The notes under the pieces were generated by a model. The model searched no databases and had not been told where the DNA came from. It saw only the letters and a program-made list of their open reading frames with translations. A stretch of 64,000 nt of DNA from Aeromonas jandaei (GTDB taxonomy: Bacteria > Pseudomonadota > Gammaproteobacteria > Enterobacterales > Aeromonadaceae): contig NZ_CP149571.1 of NCBI RefSeq assembly GCF_037890695.1, positions 3,068,001 through 3,132,000 of the forward strand, written 5' to 3'. A program made the translations under genes and the position numbers. This document shows, in pieces, positions 18,884 to 27,062 of this stretch (its first letter is position 1; each line of letters opens with the position of its first letter).

Positions 18884-20860
18884 TTAGCGGCCAAACAGCC
18901 GATCAAGAAGGGCGCGCAGCAGCCCGACTTTCGCCGTACTGCCGTTCAGCTCATCCAGTCGCTCCTGAATGCGGCCAAACAGGGTGTCGGGCATGTCAGG
19001 CTCACCCGCCACACAGCCAGTCAAGAGCTCGATAGCCTCTTCCACATGATCCACCGGGTGGATATGGAACTGGCCCGCTTCGACAGCGGCGATCACCTCA
19101 TCAGAGAGGTTGAGTTGCTGGGCGTTGGTGCCGGGCAGCAGGATGCCTTGCTTGCCAGTCAGACCGTGGATCTTGCACACCCGGAAGAAGCCCTCGATCT
19201 TCTCGTTGACGCCGCCAACGGCTTGTACATTGCCAAACTGGTCGACCGCCCCCGTTACCGCAAAGTGCTGATAAATGGGCTGGCGGGCGAGGGCTGAGAG
19301 CAGGGCACACAGACCGGTCAGCGAGGCGCTGTCGCCATCAATTTCGTGATAGGACTGCTCGAACACCAGATTGGCGGAGAGAGGAGAGGGGTTCTCGGCA
19401 CCAAACTTGTTGGAGAGGTAGCCGTGAATGATCATCATCGCCTTGGCATGGATATGACCAGCTAGCTCCGCCTTGCGTTCGATATCCGCCACATCGCCAT
19501 CACCGAGGTGAACGGTGGCGGTCAGGCGTACCGGTTCACCGAAGTCATATGGGTGACCGGAGACCTGAATAACTGAGAGACCATTAATTTGGCCAATCTC
19601 TTCACCATCGGTCTGCAGCAGGATCTGCCCATCGATAACCCCCTGATCGGACTGTTCGACCAGATAGTTGAGGCGGTAATCCTGCTCCTCAAGCGCGCCA
19701 CGGATATGCTCGTCGGTGACGACGTCAGCTTCCAGTTCGCGTGCCAGACTATCAGCCATCCGCATGATGGCGGAGAGCTGCACCTCGGAGAGGGAGAGCC
19801 ACTCCTGATGATCGCACAGACGGCTGGCGTGCCGGCATAGCGCGGCGAGGGCGGCAGGAGTGAAGTCCAGCAGTTCCCAACGCTCGCGCAGCCAGGCGAG
19901 ATATTGCAAAAACTCCTGCAGATCTTCTTCGATGTTCACTTCAGAGACCAAGTCAGCGCGCAGGAAGATGCGCTCGGACATATCCCGATCCAGCATCTGG
20001 AACTCGGCCACATCGAGACGATCACCCACCAGAATGAGCTTGAGCTTGATGGGGGTCGCTTCCGGCGTGAAGAAAGGGGTCAGCGTCTTGCCTTCCTGAT
20101 AGGCGTTCCAGTCAAGCTCGCCTTTTTGCATGGCGTTTTTGAGCTTGAACCAGAGATGGGGCTGATCAAGAAGTTCATCCAGTTGCAGGATCAGATAACC
20201 GCCGTTGGCCTGACGTAGCAAGCCGGGCTCCAATAGGTGCTGGTTGGCATAGACTGAGCCTTGCTCGGTCTGGTAGTTGATGGAGCCAAACAGAGTATCC
20301 CAGTTGAGGTCACGGCCGTAGATCACCGGCGCTTCCTGCTCTTCGTGGTGAATGAGCAGATTGATCAGCACCGGATGCTGGAACTCCAGACCCAGCGCGA
20401 CATGGGCAGACAGATCGGAGAGGAAGTCATCGATCTTGGGATCGTTGTTCTGCTTGCGCATTATGCGGGTTACCAGACGCTCGGCATCGAGGTGGTGGCT
20501 CATCAGCTTGAGCAATTCACCAACCATCTCGCAGAACTCGATACCAGTCCCTGGTTGCAGGCGCAGCCAGATCGGTTTGAAGGGGTTGTTGAGGTTCTCG
20601 GTGTAGCAGAGGTCGAACAGATCGCCATCCTTGCCGTTGGAGGCAGCAATGAGGGTACGGCAGACATCTTCGTAATCGGCGCCGGGGAACCCGTTGAGCA
20701 GCATGACTGGGCAGTCGCCATCAAAACTGGCTAACCGTTTGATGGCAGAAATGGCTCTGGGTTGCAGCGCAGCAAACGGAATGGGTTCTAACTCGCTGAG
20801 GGTTGGAAACTGTTCAATCGCAAAAGTAGGTTTTAATTGTTCTGATGTTAATTCAGCCAC
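18884..20860 (-). CDS. LonH/LonB-type ATP-dependent protease homologue (YcbZ family)
   Basis: 658 aa. The C-terminal S16 protease domain has the Ser-Lys dyad: Ser in IDGDSASLTGLC (about 525) and Lys in VGGVNEKIEGFF (about 568). The N-terminal AAA-like region is degenerate: where a Walker A GxxxxGKT is expected it reads LLNGFPGADYEDV, so canonical ATP binding is doubtful. This matches E. coli YcbZ/LonH, also next to fabA. It is a cytoplasmic soluble peptidase candidate with unknown substrates. The dif site lies 82 bases beyond its start. Confidence 0.9.
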   Translation of the reverse strand: MAELTSEQLKPTFAIEQFPTLSELEPIPFAALQPRAISAIKRLASFDGDCPVMLLNGFPGADYEDVCRTLIAASNGKDGDLFDLCYTENLNNPFKPIWLRLQPGTGIEFCEMVGELLKLMSHHLDAERLVTRIMRKQNNDPKIDDFLSDLSAHVALGLEFQHPVLINLLIHHEEQEAPVIYGRDLNWDTLFGSINYQTEQGSVYANQHLLEPGLLRQANGGYLILQLDELLDQPHLWFKLKNAMQKGELDWNAYQEGKTLTPFFTPEATPIKLKLILVGDRLDVAEFQMLDRDMSERIFLRADLVSEVNIEEDLQEFLQYLAWLRERWELLDFTPAALAALCRHASRLCDHQEWLSLSEVQLSAIMRMADSLARELEADVVTDEHIRGALEEQDYRLNYLVEQSDQGVIDGQILLQTDGEEIGQINGLSVIQVSGHPYDFGEPVRLTATVHLGDGDVADIERKAELAGHIHAKAMMIIHGYLSNKFGAENPSPLSANLVFEQSYHEIDGDSASLTGLCALLSALARQPIYQHFAVTGAVDQFGNVQAVGGVNEKIEGFFRVCKIHGLTGKQGILLPGTNAQQLNLSDEVIAAVEAGQFHIHPVDHVEEAIELLTGCVAGEPDMPDTLFGRIQERLDELNGSTAKVGLLRALLDRLFGR

Positions 20861-20909
20861 TTAAGACATCCGGTCGGAGAGAGGATCAATTGTTGCCATT
20901 ATACACAGT

Positions 20910-21302
20910 TCACTTAGTGGGAACAGAAAACAACATATTGAATTTAACATAATATACATTATGCGCAGTCATGTCTGTCCCGTGGCTAGGGGTCAGGAAC
21001 ATAGCAGCCACAAGGGCTACAGCCGCGCCTGTACCTTTTGTGTACTTCGCTAAAATGTCATACCAAGCGCGCTTTAGCTCTGGATTGGTCTCCCTGACGG
21101 CGGCCAGATTTAGCAGCACTTCTTGCACGTCCAAGCCGATCTCCTCGGCAATCTTTTTTGCAGTCGCATCAGTGAGTTGCGACTTTCCTTTGTTCACCGC
21201 AGAGATATAGGAAGTGGTAAATCCCAAGTCTGCCGCGACTTCCTGCAATTGGCTGTACTTTTTGGCCCTCATGTAGGCCTGAATCAGCGTATTGGAGTCC
21301 AT
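20910..21302 (-). CDS. XRE-type HTH phage repressor-like protein (DUF3693)
   Basis: 130 aa from the ATG at 21302 (AGGAG eight bases upstream; the frame is open to 21329). An N-terminal helix-turn-helix (about residues 10-65) has LQEVAADLGFTTSYISAVNKG, followed by LTDATAKKIAEEIGLD. The C-terminal part has a hydrophobic stretch (AAVALVAAMFLTP), as in DUF3693 proteins of Vibrio filamentous phages. It is divergent from the replication genes, with repeats in between, so it is probably the lysogeny repressor. Its last about 20 codons run through dif into host DNA; in the circular phage the tail would be different. Confidence 0.8.
   Translation of the reverse strand: MDSNTLIQAYMRAKKYSQLQEVAADLGFTTSYISAVNKGKSQLTDATAKKIAEEIGLDVQEVLLNLAAVRETNPELKRAWYDILAKYTKGTGAAVALVAAMFLTPSHGTDMTAHNVYYVKFNMLFSVPTK
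20942..20969 (-). other. dif: Chromosomal dif site (XerCD), also left end of the prophage
   Basis: Read on the plus strand: XerD arm ATTTAACATAA, centre TATACA, XerC arm TTATGCGCAGT. The reverse complement differs from the E. coli dif consensus only at the first two bases of the XerC arm. It therefore marks the replication terminus where XerC/XerD resolve chromosome dimers. A filamentous prophage starts immediately to its right; because the site is a perfect dif, dimer resolution should still work after integration. Confidence 0.93.
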
Positions 21303-21370
21303 CTTTTTGTCTCCTGAGTGGTTAGACAATCAGCTCATCATACCGATTTTGGCAAAAAACGGCTTGTTCC

Positions 21371-21416
21371 CATTCAACAATTCGTATGATTGAATCCATT
21401 CAACAAATCATTTGAA
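21371..21416. promoter_or_regulatory. Direct repeats in the phage control region
   Basis: CATTCAACAA occurs at 21371-21380 and again at 21397-21406, 26 bp apart, with TTGAAT half-sites at 21391 and 21412. They sit between the leftward repressor and the first rightward phage gene, so they are candidate operators. No binding data can be inferred from sequence. Confidence 0.45.
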
Positions 21417-21426
21417 TGCATGAACC

Positions 21427-21678
21427 ATGACCCACTTTAGCCCACAAAACCTTGATCTGCCTGCTCTCATTGAGCGAAAGGTCTATTGGCAGGCTGAACC
21501 GACTGGCGATTACTCCGCCTGCATCGCGGGTCAGGTCGAGATGTTCCGCGACCTGCACGAACTGCGGATCTATCTGTCCATGACGTACCCCGATACCGTC
21601 TTTGAACTGGTCGAGGTCACTGAGGACACATGGCAAGGTTTCTATGATCAGGGAGTCTTTTTCGATGACTGGTCATAA
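21427..21678 (+). CDS. Small phage protein of unknown function
   Basis: 83 aa, acidic, soluble, ending VFFDDWS. It is the first gene of the rightward phage operon and ends 30 bases before rep. I do not recognise a domain. The position, directly after the repressor-operator region, is where CTX-like phages carry small early or regulatory proteins. It is probably real because it is co-directional, closely spaced and has phage-like codon use. Confidence 0.6.
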   Translation: MTHFSPQNLDLPALIERKVYWQAEPTGDYSACIAGQVEMFRDLHELRIYLSMTYPDTVFELVEVTEDTWQGFYDQGVFFDDWS

Positions 21679-21708
21679 CGCTGTGATGCTGATTGACGGG
21701 GTGCGCTC

Positions 21709-23217
21709 ATGATCACCTCTACTTCTGGCTTGCTGGGTCATGCCATGACCATTCCCAACGACTTGATGCCGATAAATAGCGTTATCGGCAACAAAACCCT
21801 GATCGATTATCTGTCCTTCACATGGGCACCGGACGAACTGCGCCGGATGACCGAGCTTGCCAAGCAAGGCGCACTGCTCAAAGCCATTCCGCGCTTTGAC
21901 ACCCAGAACAAAGCCATCCAGGCTGCGTTCGCGGCTCCTGCTGTCGAGGGCCTGCGCTATCTGTGGAAGCGACCCAGCGGGTTCAATCCCCTCGCCCGCT
22001 TCGACAAGGTTACAGAGCGCCTCTGTGACAAGGCCGCGCCCTTGCCCTTGGTCAAGGCGCCCTCCCCTGTATGCACTCCCTCTATGACCGAAATGATGGA
22101 GCAGGCGCTCCACTCCGGCTATAAGTCCCGCGCAGACATGCGCAAGGAGCTGAAAGCCGTCTGCTCTACCCTGCTGGAGTTCTCCCAGTTTGAGGTGGTC
22201 GAGGGTGCCAAGTATTGGGAAGCCTACAACGACTTGATCGACAGCTACGGGGTGCAGTTTCTCGATGCCCTGTGCTGCGCCGAGATCGAGTTGTGGCTGG
22301 AAGAACTCAATAACAAGATCGGGGTGCCCATCCCTGCCCCGCGTTTCTCTATGCGCCCTCGCCGTTCCGGTTTGCACGGTTACGCCAACTCGGCCGACCT
22401 GCTCTGTGATGGTCTGCCCTGCGGCCTGATTGGCTGGGGTGCGGCCAACCATGGCTGCATGGTCAGTTTTTCCGGCGTGGGTTGTGCGGCCCTCGATTTC
22501 CAAGCTCTGCATAATGTTATCTCTCACATTCCAGCCGTCCGTATCACTCGGGTGGATTTGGCGCTCGATGACTACAGCGGCGAGGTGATCTCCTATCAGG
22601 GAGCGATTGCCGGCGCCGAGGCTGGCGAGTTTCATCCAGAACGGGGCCGTGCTCCGTCATGGATGAAAATCGAATCGGGCGAGTTTGTGATTGCCGAAGT
22701 CTCCAAGGGTATCGCCAAGCGGTACGGCATGGCGCCGACCAAGGGTTGCTCCTTCTATGTGGGCAGCCGGATCAACGGTAAGTGCGCTCGGATATATGAG
22801 AAAGGTAAACAGATGCAGTCGGCAGAATATCCCAACTGGGTACGCGCCGAAGGCGAGTTGCATAATAAAGACCGGATTATCCCGCTCGATGTGCTGATCA
22901 ATCCCGACCCGTATTTTGCGGGGATGTATCCGCAATTTTCAAAATGGCTGGATGAAGTCAAACAGGCCGATATTACTCCGGTTCGTGTGACCACCTTTAA
23001 AAACAAATTCAAGACCAGTCGGGACAACGCTGTTTTTAATATGTCTCGGATGGCGGGCCGCCTTGTTAATTGGCTAGCAAATATCGAGGGGCTGTCCCCT
23101 GCGGTGATTGTTAACCAATTAACAGCGCATCTGGGAGAAGATGATATTCCCGCGCGGTTAAGAATGCCGTTACCTCCCGAGATTATATCGGGAGAGCATA
23201 ATCTAATTTCGACCTGA
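21709..23217 (+). CDS. Phage replication initiation protein (RstA/gpII-like, Rep_trans type)
   Basis: 502 aa. The middle part carries RITRVDLALDDYSGEV (about 279-294), the hallmark of the replication initiation factor family PF02486, with FYVGSRINGKCARIYEKGKQ and RAEGELHNK downstream. This type of protein nicks the phage plus-strand origin and drives rolling-circle replication. The N-terminal 180 residues are more variable. Start at 21709 follows GGGGTG; an internal ATG at 21745 is an alternative. It is followed 27 bases later by the ssDNA-binding protein gene, as in CTXphi (rstA-rstB). Confidence 0.88.
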   Translation: MITSTSGLLGHAMTIPNDLMPINSVIGNKTLIDYLSFTWAPDELRRMTELAKQGALLKAIPRFDTQNKAIQAAFAAPAVEGLRYLWKRPSGFNPLARFDKVTERLCDKAAPLPLVKAPSPVCTPSMTEMMEQALHSGYKSRADMRKELKAVCSTLLEFSQFEVVEGAKYWEAYNDLIDSYGVQFLDALCCAEIELWLEELNNKIGVPIPAPRFSMRPRRSGLHGYANSADLLCDGLPCGLIGWGAANHGCMVSFSGVGCAALDFQALHNVISHIPAVRITRVDLALDDYSGEVISYQGAIAGAEAGEFHPERGRAPSWMKIESGEFVIAEVSKGIAKRYGMAPTKGCSFYVGSRINGKCARIYEKGKQMQSAEYPNWVRAEGELHNKDRIIPLDVLINPDPYFAGMYPQFSKWLDEVKQADITPVRVTTFKNKFKTSRDNAVFNMSRMAGRLVNWLANIEGLSPAVIVNQLTAHLGEDDIPARLRMPLPPEIISGEHNLIST

Positions 23218-23244
23218 TAATGGTTCTTCAACGAGGTAAATAAT

Positions 23245-23565
23245 ATGTCCCTGCTCACTGGTATTTTGGTAACTCGCGTTACTCACGGCTTTGGTGTTTC
23301 CCGTAAATCTGGCTCTCCGGTGCCGTATGATTTCGCTCAGGTGGAATATCTGGCTCCGGCAAATAACGTCAATAAACCCGAGTGCAATATCACCTCTTGG
23401 GGTTATGAAGTCCGCCAACTGGCCCTTCGCAACGATGCCGCCACCATCAAGGAGATGGCCGATTGCCCGAAACTGGTGGCGATTGATCTGGTGCTGGAAG
23501 CCGACCCGCAGAACCCGACCCGCAACGTTGTTGTCGGCTACCAAGCCAGCAAAAAACCGGTTTAA
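23245..23565 (+). CDS. Phage ssDNA-binding protein (DUF1293/RstB-like)
   Basis: 106 aa, no signal peptide. It begins MSLLTGILVTRVTHGFG and has a beta-rich pattern ending VVGYQASKKPV, which resembles the DUF1293 family found directly after rep in Vibrio, Xanthomonas and Pseudomonas filamentous phages. The expected role is coating nascent single-stranded phage DNA (the pV function) and channelling it to assembly. RBS: AACGAGGTAAATAAT with good spacing. Confidence 0.8.
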   Translation: MSLLTGILVTRVTHGFGVSRKSGSPVPYDFAQVEYLAPANNVNKPECNITSWGYEVRQLALRNDAATIKEMADCPKLVAIDLVLEADPQNPTRNVVVGYQASKKPV

Positions 23566-23625
23566 CCACCGCGCCGCGAGGAGGAGGAGCGAGAGCGCGC
23601 AGCGAGCGACGACGAGGGCGCGACC

Positions 23626-23859
23626 ATGCTTTGTCTTGATATCACCGCCGAAGGATATGCCCGTTTATCCGAGGGGGATGCCTGTCATTACGTGCTCCTG
23701 ACTGCTCAGGAGCATTCCAGACTCACGGATATATCAAACTGGTTCCAGTTCGATATATCCACCGTGGGAATAGCCTTTGGCTCTGGCCTTGCTATCTGGG
23801 TCTTAGGCGTAAAACTGGGCGCTATTGCCCGTGTAATTGTTGGTGCAAAACGAGGATAA
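23626..23859 (+). CDS. Small phage membrane protein, possible minor coat (pVII-like) or assembly protein
   Basis: 77 aa. The N-terminal 45 residues are soluble and the C-terminal 30 form one hydrophobic segment (VGIAFGSGLAIWVLGVKLGA) ending in basic residues RVIVGAKRG. It lies directly before the major coat gene. That place is taken in other inoviruses by pVII/pIX-type minor coat proteins, though this one is longer. No signal peptide. The 60 bases upstream are very GC-rich, with a GAGGAGGAGGAG run. Confidence 0.6.
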   Translation: MLCLDITAEGYARLSEGDACHYVLLTAQEHSRLTDISNWFQFDISTVGIAFGSGLAIWVLGVKLGAIARVIVGAKRG

Positions 23860-23863
23860 AATA

Positions 23864-24085
23864 ATGAAAAAAGTATCAGGCTTGTTCCGTAATGCTTGCA
23901 TTGCGGCTGTATTTGGTTTGACCGCAAATGCGGCAATGGCTGAGGGAACCAGTCTTGCAGATGCAGCAGGTAAAGCGATGGAAGCGGCTCAAGCTGACGT
24001 TGCTTCAACCTCTCCCAAGGTGTTGCTGGTTGTCGCCATGGTGGCCGCTACAGGTATCGTTATTTCCCTGATCCGTAAAGCCTAA
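23864..24085 (+). CDS. Major coat protein pVIII
   Basis: 73 aa preprotein from the ATG at 23864 (CGAGGATAAAATA upstream). Signal peptide MKKVSGLFRNACIAAVFGLTA... with cleavage after AMA (about residue 25), leaving a mature protein of about 49 aa. The mature part has an acidic N-terminus (EGTSLADAAGKAMEAAQADV), one membrane helix (VLLVVAMVAATGIVISL) and a basic tail IRKA. This is the classic inovirus coat layout: thousands of copies would wrap the ssDNA. Confidence 0.9.
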   Translation: MKKVSGLFRNACIAAVFGLTANAAMAEGTSLADAAGKAMEAAQADVASTSPKVLLVVAMVAATGIVISLIRKA

Positions 24086-24088
24086 ACC

Positions 24089-24160
24089 ATGTCCCTGCTT
24101 ATCGGGACACTCTGGTTTTTGTTCTTTGTCGAGGGATGGCGATCATCCTTCTCTATTTAA
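24089..24160 (+). CDS. Candidate 23-aa hydrophobic minor coat peptide (pIX-like)
   Basis: Three bases after the coat stop codon an ATG opens a 23-codon frame, MSLLIGTLWFLFFVEGW plus RSSFSI, ending at a TAA exactly where a terminator begins. It is hydrophobic with an aromatic centre and a GW-R-S end, recalling M13 pIX (MSVLVY...GWCLRS). The upstream sequence lacks a strong ribosome binding site, so coupling to the coat gene would be needed. It could be a chance frame. The hairpin GTCCC/GGGAC within it is weak. Confidence 0.4.
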   Translation: MSLLIGTLWFLFFVEGWRSSFSI

Positions 24161-24183
24161 GGCGGCTCCGGTCGCCTTTTTTA
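24159..24183 (+). terminator. Central phage terminator after the coat genes
   Basis: AAGGCG / CGCCTT stem followed by TTTTTTA. Inoviruses usually have a terminator here to limit expression of pIII and the assembly genes relative to the coat protein. Confidence 0.8.
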
Positions 24184-24196
24184 TATTGGGGGCTGT

Positions 24197-25528
24197 GTGC
24201 GCTTAGCTTGGCTTTTACTGTTATTTCCATCGCTGGCGTTTGCTATTGCTGGTTGCCCTGTCGGTGTCCAGTTGGGAAACGTTACGATTGCCACTCGGTT
24301 ACCTGTCTGCCTTAAATTCGATTCATCACAACTGGGTGGTTGTTTAGTTGATTGCAAGGGCGTGTGTGTGGAATTGCCTTTAGCCAATACCAAGGGGCCA
24401 GTAGAGACCACCGGAACGGCCTGTAATTGGACTGAAAATGGCAGTGGTAACGGCGATTCTGACGGCAGCGGCAATACACCGGATGAGGGCAATAATTCGG
24501 AAAATGGTGGTTTGCCCAAGGATTGGGATTTCTTTGAACCGGTGATTGGTGATGCAACGGGAACCTCTGTTTCAGCCACAATTGCCAAGCTCAATAAAAA
24601 CCTTGGTAAAAATATTGGTGCGCTTACCCAAAATAACGACATGCTAAATAAGCGGGTAAACGAGATCAGCGGCGATACATCGCGCATTGTTAATGCCACA
24701 GAACGCGCCAAGGATTTATTACAGGAGATGTCCGATTTCCAGCGCTTTGCCAATTCCAAGCTGGAGGGGATTGAATTGTTCTCCTCTCGCTCGGAAAACT
24801 ATCTTCAACAAATCGCCATGAAAGCGGGTGGCTCGGGTTCGGGCTCCGGCTCTGGTGGTTCGTCTGGTGGGGATAATTCCAATATTCATGGCGAATTGAA
24901 GCAGTTTCATCAGGATATGTTTGGCCCTGACTTTGCCCAGAACAATATGGGGGCCAATATGTACGCCCTCTTGAACAGCTATTCGTATGACATCAGCTCG
25001 ATTAAAGAGAAGATCCACACGCTAAACAGTAACTTCAATAACTTCTACTGGAATACGGCACCGGATTTAAGAAATAACAGCATCGAGATGAATCGCAATT
25101 TACGCACGATTGCCGAAGCCATCCAGAAAGGCGGAATTGGTACTGGTGGCGGTGACGGTGGCAGCGACATCGATTATGGGAAAATGCCCGGATCTGAGGC
25201 TAACCCCTTGGCCGTCAAGCAAGTGACCTACAAGGGGCGCTGTGAGGGGGACGGCTGCTTTTTTGATGCACAGAGCCAGCAAAAAGAGCTGGATAAACTC
25301 AACAAGTCCCTTACCGACAAATATGCCGATATAGGCAAAGAGGTGAAAGAGATCTTTAACTTCAACTTGTCCGGCTCTGCTGGGTATATGGAGTGTTTCG
25401 AATTATTTACTTATGGTGGAAAAGATTATCGCGTTTGTCCACCTGCTAAAGAGTATTGGGAAATCATCGCCGCACTGATGATGTTTATTTTCTACTTCAT
25501 TGCTTTCGCAATTGTATTCAAGAGGTAA
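24197..25528 (+). CDS. Minor coat/adsorption protein pIII-like
   Basis: 443 aa with a GTG start (GGGGG six bases upstream). Signal peptide MRLAWLLLLFPSLAFA, a Cys-rich N-terminal domain (about 20-80), a Gly/Asn/Ser-rich linker (about 82-105), a long helical region, a GSGSGSGSGG linker (about 215), a second Gly linker (about 314) and a C-terminal domain with Cys pairs. It ends in one membrane anchor (LMMFIFYFIAFAIVF) and KR. This is the domain plan of pIII, which binds host pili/TolA and caps the virion. The receptor cannot be predicted. Confidence 0.85.
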   Translation: MRLAWLLLLFPSLAFAIAGCPVGVQLGNVTIATRLPVCLKFDSSQLGGCLVDCKGVCVELPLANTKGPVETTGTACNWTENGSGNGDSDGSGNTPDEGNNSENGGLPKDWDFFEPVIGDATGTSVSATIAKLNKNLGKNIGALTQNNDMLNKRVNEISGDTSRIVNATERAKDLLQEMSDFQRFANSKLEGIELFSSRSENYLQQIAMKAGGSGSGSGSGGSSGGDNSNIHGELKQFHQDMFGPDFAQNNMGANMYALLNSYSYDISSIKEKIHTLNSNFNNFYWNTAPDLRNNSIEMNRNLRTIAEAIQKGGIGTGGGDGGSDIDYGKMPGSEANPLAVKQVTYKGRCEGDGCFFDAQSQQKELDKLNKSLTDKYADIGKEVKEIFNFNLSGSAGYMECFELFTYGGKDYRVCPPAKEYWEIIAALMMFIFYFIAFAIVFKR

Positions 25529-25534
25529 TAAGTC

Positions 25535-25849
25535 ATGGAATGGCTCGGTGACTTCTTTAATTCATTCTTCAACGATATCTATCAACTGGCGGTGCAGTTT
25601 GCTGCATGGTTTGCGGTGCGAATGGCTGTGCAATGGGTTGAGTTCAAGTTGTTTATGCTCTCCTTCTCGTGGGACGTGGCCAAGCAGATTTTGGTGAAAG
25701 TTCACTTTAGTGAAATGATCTCCCAGTCCTTCAATGCCCTCCCCGCCGACTTTCGCTCGATGCTGCTCTATATCCATCTGGATAAGGGGCTGGCCATCCT
25801 GACGCAAGCCTTTGTTACCCGCTTCCTGATGAACATCATGGGGTGGTAA
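25535..25849 (+). CDS. Minor coat protein pVI-like (DUF2523)
   Basis: 104 aa with hydrophobic segments and aromatic-rich N-terminus (MEWLGDFFNSFFNDIYQ). It fits the DUF2523 family, always located between pIII and Zot/pI in Vibrio- and Pseudomonas-type filamentous phages and considered the pVI counterpart that caps the virion with pIII. Its stop codon TAA is adjacent to the zot ATG (GGTAAATG), so the two are coupled. Confidence 0.85.
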   Translation: MEWLGDFFNSFFNDIYQLAVQFAAWFAVRMAVQWVEFKLFMLSFSWDVAKQILVKVHFSEMISQSFNALPADFRSMLLYIHLDKGLAILTQAFVTRFLMNIMGW

Positions 25850-27052
25850 ATGTCCATCAAGATCCACCACGGGGCGCCAGGCTCTTACAAATCATCCGGC
25901 GCCATTCACACCGATGTGATCCCCGCCATCAAGGCAGGCCGCCACATCATCACCAACGTTCGCGGGTTCACCGCCGAACGCTGCAAAGAGGTACTGGGTA
26001 AGGCTGTGCCCGATGAGTTCAAGGTGACTTACATCGACACGGAAGCCCAAGAGGGCCGCGACCACTTGGCCCGCTTCTACCACTGGGCACCGAAGGGGGT
26101 GTTCTTTCTGGTCGATGAAGTGCAGCGGATCTTTCCGCCTGCATGGCGCCAGAGCGACCTAGACCGACTCGATTATCCGGGTGGGCCGGAAGTCGCCAAG
26201 GCTGACGGGCGACCGGAAACCATAGACGTTGCCTTTGATATGCACCGTCACCACAACTGGGATTTCGTCTTTACCACCCCGAACATCAAGAAGGTTCACG
26301 CCGTGATCAGGGCTGCATCAGAGACGGCGATCAGACACACCAACATGAAGATATTGGGCTTTGGGAAGCGTTACAAAACGGTCTTGCATCTGGCAGACAA
26401 CAGCGGCGCGTCCATGTCCGATGTATTGCAGGCCAAGCCATTCAACAAGGTGCCCAACTATGTTTTCAAGCTCTACGACTCAACTACAACAGGCCAAGTC
26501 ACGGATACAATCGCGGGTAGCTCGATTCTGCGTGATCCTAAAATTCTGTTTTTTCTGGCTGTTATTGGATTCTGTCTCTATTTTGGCCTCATCAAGCCGG
26601 AATATATTGATAAGCCTAGCAAGGCCCCTACGCCCTCTCCTGCCACTGCTGCGACTTCTGGGGCGGTGGGTGCTTCGCCCGCTGCTGGGGTACGTCCTAG
26701 CGGCGTTCCTGCTGCGTCTGGTGGCGGGGTTCTTTCTGTAGGGCCGTTTGCAGGTCACCGCCTGATCATCAGTTGCCATATCCTGATTAAAGACAACCTT
26801 GGCTCTTATCGGGTCGAGTATTGCTTTGCCCTGCGCAAGGGGGACGAAGTTGCGCCCTTGGATGTAGACGATTGGCCAGAGGAGCTGGCCAGCGTCGATG
26901 CGGTGAGCGGCTGCCATGCTGTGGTCAAGTATCAGGGCCAGCCTGTGGACGTGTACTGTGATCCAGAGGGTGACGTTATACGCCGGAAATATAACGCCGC
27001 CCTCTTTGCGGGTGCTGATAGCAAGATGAAATCTAACGATGATCGGACATAA
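25850..27052 (+). CDS. zot: Zonula occludens toxin-like phage assembly ATPase (Zot/pI)
   Basis: 400 aa. N-terminal P-loop domain with Walker A HGAPGSYKSSG (about residues 5-15) and Walker B FFLVDEVQRIF (about 84-94), typical of Zot/gpI. One membrane helix follows at about 228-246 (ILFFLAVIGFCLYFGLI). The periplasmic part begins with an Ala/Pro/Ser-rich linker and has two Cys pairs. gpI/Zot is the inner-membrane motor that extrudes phage through a secretin. Homology to the Vibrio enterotoxin name does not imply toxin activity here. Confidence 0.92.
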   Translation: MSIKIHHGAPGSYKSSGAIHTDVIPAIKAGRHIITNVRGFTAERCKEVLGKAVPDEFKVTYIDTEAQEGRDHLARFYHWAPKGVFFLVDEVQRIFPPAWRQSDLDRLDYPGGPEVAKADGRPETIDVAFDMHRHHNWDFVFTTPNIKKVHAVIRAASETAIRHTNMKILGFGKRYKTVLHLADNSGASMSDVLQAKPFNKVPNYVFKLYDSTTTGQVTDTIAGSSILRDPKILFFLAVIGFCLYFGLIKPEYIDKPSKAPTPSPATAATSGAVGASPAAGVRPSGVPAASGGGVLSVGPFAGHRLIISCHILIKDNLGSYRVEYCFALRKGDEVAPLDVDDWPEELASVDAVSGCHAVVKYQGQPVDVYCDPEGDVIRRKYNAALFAGADSKMKSNDDRT

Positions 27053-27062
27053 ATAATATCCA

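Noticed and set aside
25850..27052. Zot as a true enterotoxin
   Set aside because: The gene has the normal place and motifs of the phage assembly ATPase; toxin activity is not implied by the family name.
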